Source: Cyclobacteriaceae bacterium
GTDB lineage: Bacteria > Bacteroidota > Bacteroidia > Cytophagales > Cyclobacteriaceae
Direction: 5' to 3'
NCBI GenBank assembly: GCA_029858965.1
Contig: JAOUDZ010000010.1
Location: 31,365 to 95,364 of the forward strand
DNA: 64,000 bases
Shown piece by piece: positions 63,878-64,000 of the stretch; position 1 is the stretch's first letter; every line of letters starts with the position of its first letter. Under the pieces are notes generated by a model, which searched no databases, was not told the origin of the DNA, and saw nothing but the letters and a program-made list of their open reading frames with translations. The translations under genes were made by a program, and so were the position numbers.

Positions 63878-64000
63878 TTACAAGGTAAATCGAATACCTG
63901 TTGACCAGTAAAATCCATTCTTGAGATCCTCAGGAAAGGTACCCTGATCAGTAACTATTGTGGCAGGATTTATTGGAAAGGTCCATGTTGTAGAAAAATA
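63878..64000 (-). CDS. C-terminal end of a minus-strand gene cut by the window edge
   Basis: The minus strand reads 40 residues with a stop TAA (63878-63880): YFSTTWTFPINPATIVTDQG, then FPEDLKNGFYWSTGIRFTL. The alternating aromatic pattern near the end (FYWSTGIRF) is that of the last strand of an outer-membrane barrel, although the final residue is Leu, not Phe. Family cannot be assigned. The rest of the gene lies beyond 64000. Confidence 0.5.
   Translation of the reverse strand, partial: YFSTTWTFPINPATIVTDQGTFPEDLKNGFYWSTGIRFTL

Noticed and set aside
1..64000. tRNA, rRNA, riboswitch, CRISPR array or insertion sequence
   Set aside because: Scanning the gaps by eye showed no cloverleaf, rRNA, repeat-spacer array or transposase; I cannot exclude short structured RNAs without a covariance search.

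Overview
The window looks like a chromosomal segment of a free-living Bacteroidota bacterium, probably of the order Cytophagales (Chryseolinea/Ohtaekwangia-like). Reasons: a SusC/SusD pair, SprB repeats, a DUF5777 barrel, many Bacteroidota-style lipoproteins, few Shine-Dalgarno sequences, frequent TTG or GTG starts, and several matches to the Bacteroidota -7 promoter element TAnnTTTG. I found no tRNA, rRNA, CRISPR array, phage module or insertion sequence. The placement rests on gene content read by eye.

Layout. 0.3-1.7 kb: two small exported proteins that converge on a strong bidirectional terminator. 1.9-6.2 kb: an ECF sigma factor, a Dma-type trans-envelope anti-sigma/beta-barrel protein, a SprB-repeat haem lipoprotein, a YceI protein and a DUF5777 barrel, all on the plus strand. 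6.4-10.8 kb: an MtfA-like peptidase, small membrane proteins, an outer-membrane 'transporter' and a CHASE3 histidine kinase, with two copies of a palindromic repeat. 11.0-15.5 kb: a SusD/SusC pair. 15.8-18.8 kb: a TPR-adenylate cyclase and a truncated paralogue. 18.9-20.9 kb: a DUF2779 nuclease-like protein and a DUF4258 protein.

21.0-37.1 kb is a large block on the minus strand. Planctomycete-type cytochrome/DUF1549-DUF1553, DUF1501, beta-propeller and DUF2231-cytochrome-LRR proteins form one operon divergent from an AraC regulator. A ThuA-dehydrogenase-cupredoxin fusion, a TIM-barrel epimerase, a Gfo/Idh/MocA oxidoreductase and a PQQ dehydrogenase form another. Together they suggest periplasmic oxidation of carbohydrates, with electrons leaving through haem and blue-copper domains. 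37.2-49.5 kb: a 1411-residue AsmA-like protein, a haem-independent metallopeptidase, a sulfatase, a two-component system, an FMN-binding protein, an SDR and a CX5R phosphatase. A decayed cyclase fragment lies at 43.5 kb.

49.5-55.1 kb holds an SDR, a GH63-like glucosidase and a glycogen debranching enzyme. 55.3-63.2 kb is a rhamnose locus: GH78 alpha-L-rhamnosidase, a ChbG/YdjC deacetylase gene interrupted at an A7 tract, a NagB-like enzyme, L-rhamnose isomerase and an FGGY kinase. A 12-bp perfect inverted repeat lies between the isomerase and the kinase. MobA follows, and the end of a further minus-strand gene runs off the right edge.

The best candidates for something unusual are the ChbG frameshift at a canonical A-AAA-AAA heptamer, the repeat-bearing Dma-like protein, the 13-mer shared between the two-component promoter and a nearby SDR promoter, the ThuA-cupredoxin fusion with its cytochrome/PQQ neighbours, and the traces of cyclase duplication and decay.
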